Shown here: positions 5,363-6,062 of the stretch, piece by piece
Layout: each line of letters opens with the position of its first letter
Numbering within the stretch: the first letter of the stretch is position 1
DNA from: Bacteroidetes bacterium UBA7368
Lineage (GTDB): Bacteria > Bacteroidota > Rhodothermia > Rhodothermales > UBA10348
Length of the DNA stretch: 6,062 nucleotides
NCBI GenBank assembly: GCA_002469915.1
Contig: DKOG01000147.1
Location: 1 to 6,062, forward strand
Reading direction: 5' to 3'
Notes under the pieces: generated by a model
The model's input: the letters and a program-made list of their open reading frames with translations, nothing else
Told to the model about the DNA's origin: nothing
Databases searched by the model: none
Made by a program: the position numbers and the translations under genes

Positions 5363-6062
5363 CTACACCTGATCAAACAATCCCGACTGCACTCCATCCC
5401 CTGAACCTAGGAATGCTCTTCCATCGCCTAAAATGCGTCCAGCAACAGCAATCCCACTCAACATGGCACCCTCAATCGTGGCCTGTCCAAAATAGTCTCC
5501 GCACAGCCCAAGGTGCCGAACCCTATCCCAAAGACACGTTGCATCAAGAGGGGTAACGACCCGACCTAAACGCCACCGGTGAGCGATTACCTCGAGCGGT
5601 TTAACTGCGGGTGCCCCGATTCGGTTAAGGAATAGCTCGGAAAGCAGTCGAGCAGCGTCATCGCGATGCTCCTCCACGTGCTCGGCCGCCCACGACCTCG
5701 ACGCATGAAGTGCCCAACATTCGCCTTCTGGACGTCCGGGTTTGGACGACTCTCGAATAGCCAGACCAATGGGGCCCTCTGGATCCTTCAGCAGGTCGAC
5801 CTCAAGCGGAAGACGCTCGGAAAAGATCATTCCAACCGTCCATTGAGGAGCAGATTCAACCGTTTCCAATTGCGGAGCAAATAGATCACGTTCTCCAAGT
5901 AGGGACAGCGTTTGCCGAGCCGCTCCAGCTACTACAACCACATCAAAGGAGCCCAAATCACTTCCTTCCCCACCCAAAGACCACTGATCTTCAGCTCGTA
6001 AAAGAGAGGTCACTGGGTTCTGTTGGTGGACTTCAACGCCTTCTGCCAAGTGAGACATAGTG
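5363..6062 (-). CDS. Renalase-like FAD-dependent oxidoreductase, C-terminal part
   Basis: The visible 232 or so residues are the C-terminal two thirds of a flavoprotein of the NAD/FAD-dependent amine-oxidase-like group that includes bacterial renalases (COG3380-like). The frame stays open to the right edge, so the N-terminal GxGxxG dinucleotide-binding motif and true start are outside the window. Counting from the first visible Met (6058): MSHLAEGVEV (1-10) matches the point after the FAD-binding beta-alpha unit; FDVVVVAGAARQT (38-50); a substrate-domain segment with SSKPGRP (104-110) and ECWALHAS (113-120); HRWR (160-163); and the flavin-contacting GLCGDYF (184-190) followed by IEGAMLSGIAVAGRIL (195-210). 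Bacterial renalases oxidise isomeric dihydro-NAD(P) forms, but this homologue's substrate is not proven. It has no signal peptide in view and is probably cytoplasmic. The stop is TAG (5365-5363), with no clear terminator before the receptor promoter region. Confidence 0.85.
   Translation of the reverse strand, partial: TMSHLAEGVEVHQQNPVTSLLRAEDQWSLGGEGSDLGSFDVVVVAGAARQTLSLLGERDLFAPQLETVESAPQWTVGMIFSERLPLEVDLLKDPEGPIGLAIRESSKPGRPEGECWALHASRSWAAEHVEEHRDDAARLLSELFLNRIGAPAVKPLEVIAHRWRLGRVVTPLDATCLWDRVRHLGLCGDYFGQATIEGAMLSGIAVAGRILGDGRAFLGSGDGVQSGLFDQV

Overview
The window looks like a chromosomal segment from a Gram-negative bacterium of the Bacteroidota / Rhodothermota / Balneolota kind. This placement is an inference. 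It rests on an outer-membrane TonB-dependent receptor with an N-terminal carboxypeptidase-regulatory-like domain, a tRNA gene without an encoded CCA end, a small four-helix membrane protein of a type I associate with that group, and a secreted TPR-like protein. The unusually strong Shine-Dalgarno site of the receptor gene fits the less derived lineages of the group better than typical Bacteroidia. No mobile element, integrase, CRISPR array or phage gene was seen.

Layout: (1) 1-90 holds the 3' part of a tRNA with anticodon CAT, cut by the window edge, and its rho-independent terminator. (2) 91-574 is about 480 bases without a convincing gene. Its second half holds an imperfect hairpin, a small terminator-like hairpin and a striking pyrimidine tract. 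(3) 575-1723 (+) encodes a secreted or periplasmic protein with degenerate TPR-like helical repeats and a SnoaL/NTF2-like C-terminal domain, followed by a very strong terminator. (4) 1786-2010 is a non-coding gap between convergent genes. (5) 2011-2430 (-) encodes a 139-residue four-helix membrane protein. (6) 2608-5208 (-) encodes an 866-residue TonB-dependent receptor with its own terminator, an optimal ribosome binding site and a plausible promoter with two inverted repeats just upstream. (7) 5363-6062 (-) is the C-terminal part of a renalase-like FAD-dependent oxidoreductase that runs off the right edge.

The three leftward genes share a strand but do not look like one tight operon. A strong terminator separates the receptor from the membrane protein, and a 154-base gap with its own promoter-like signals separates the oxidoreductase from the receptor. 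No shared pathway can be read from the gene set. I see no clear new multi-gene system. The points most worth a second look are the 5' leader of the secreted protein, the lone CWC motif of the receptor, and the palindromes upstream of the receptor and membrane-protein genes.
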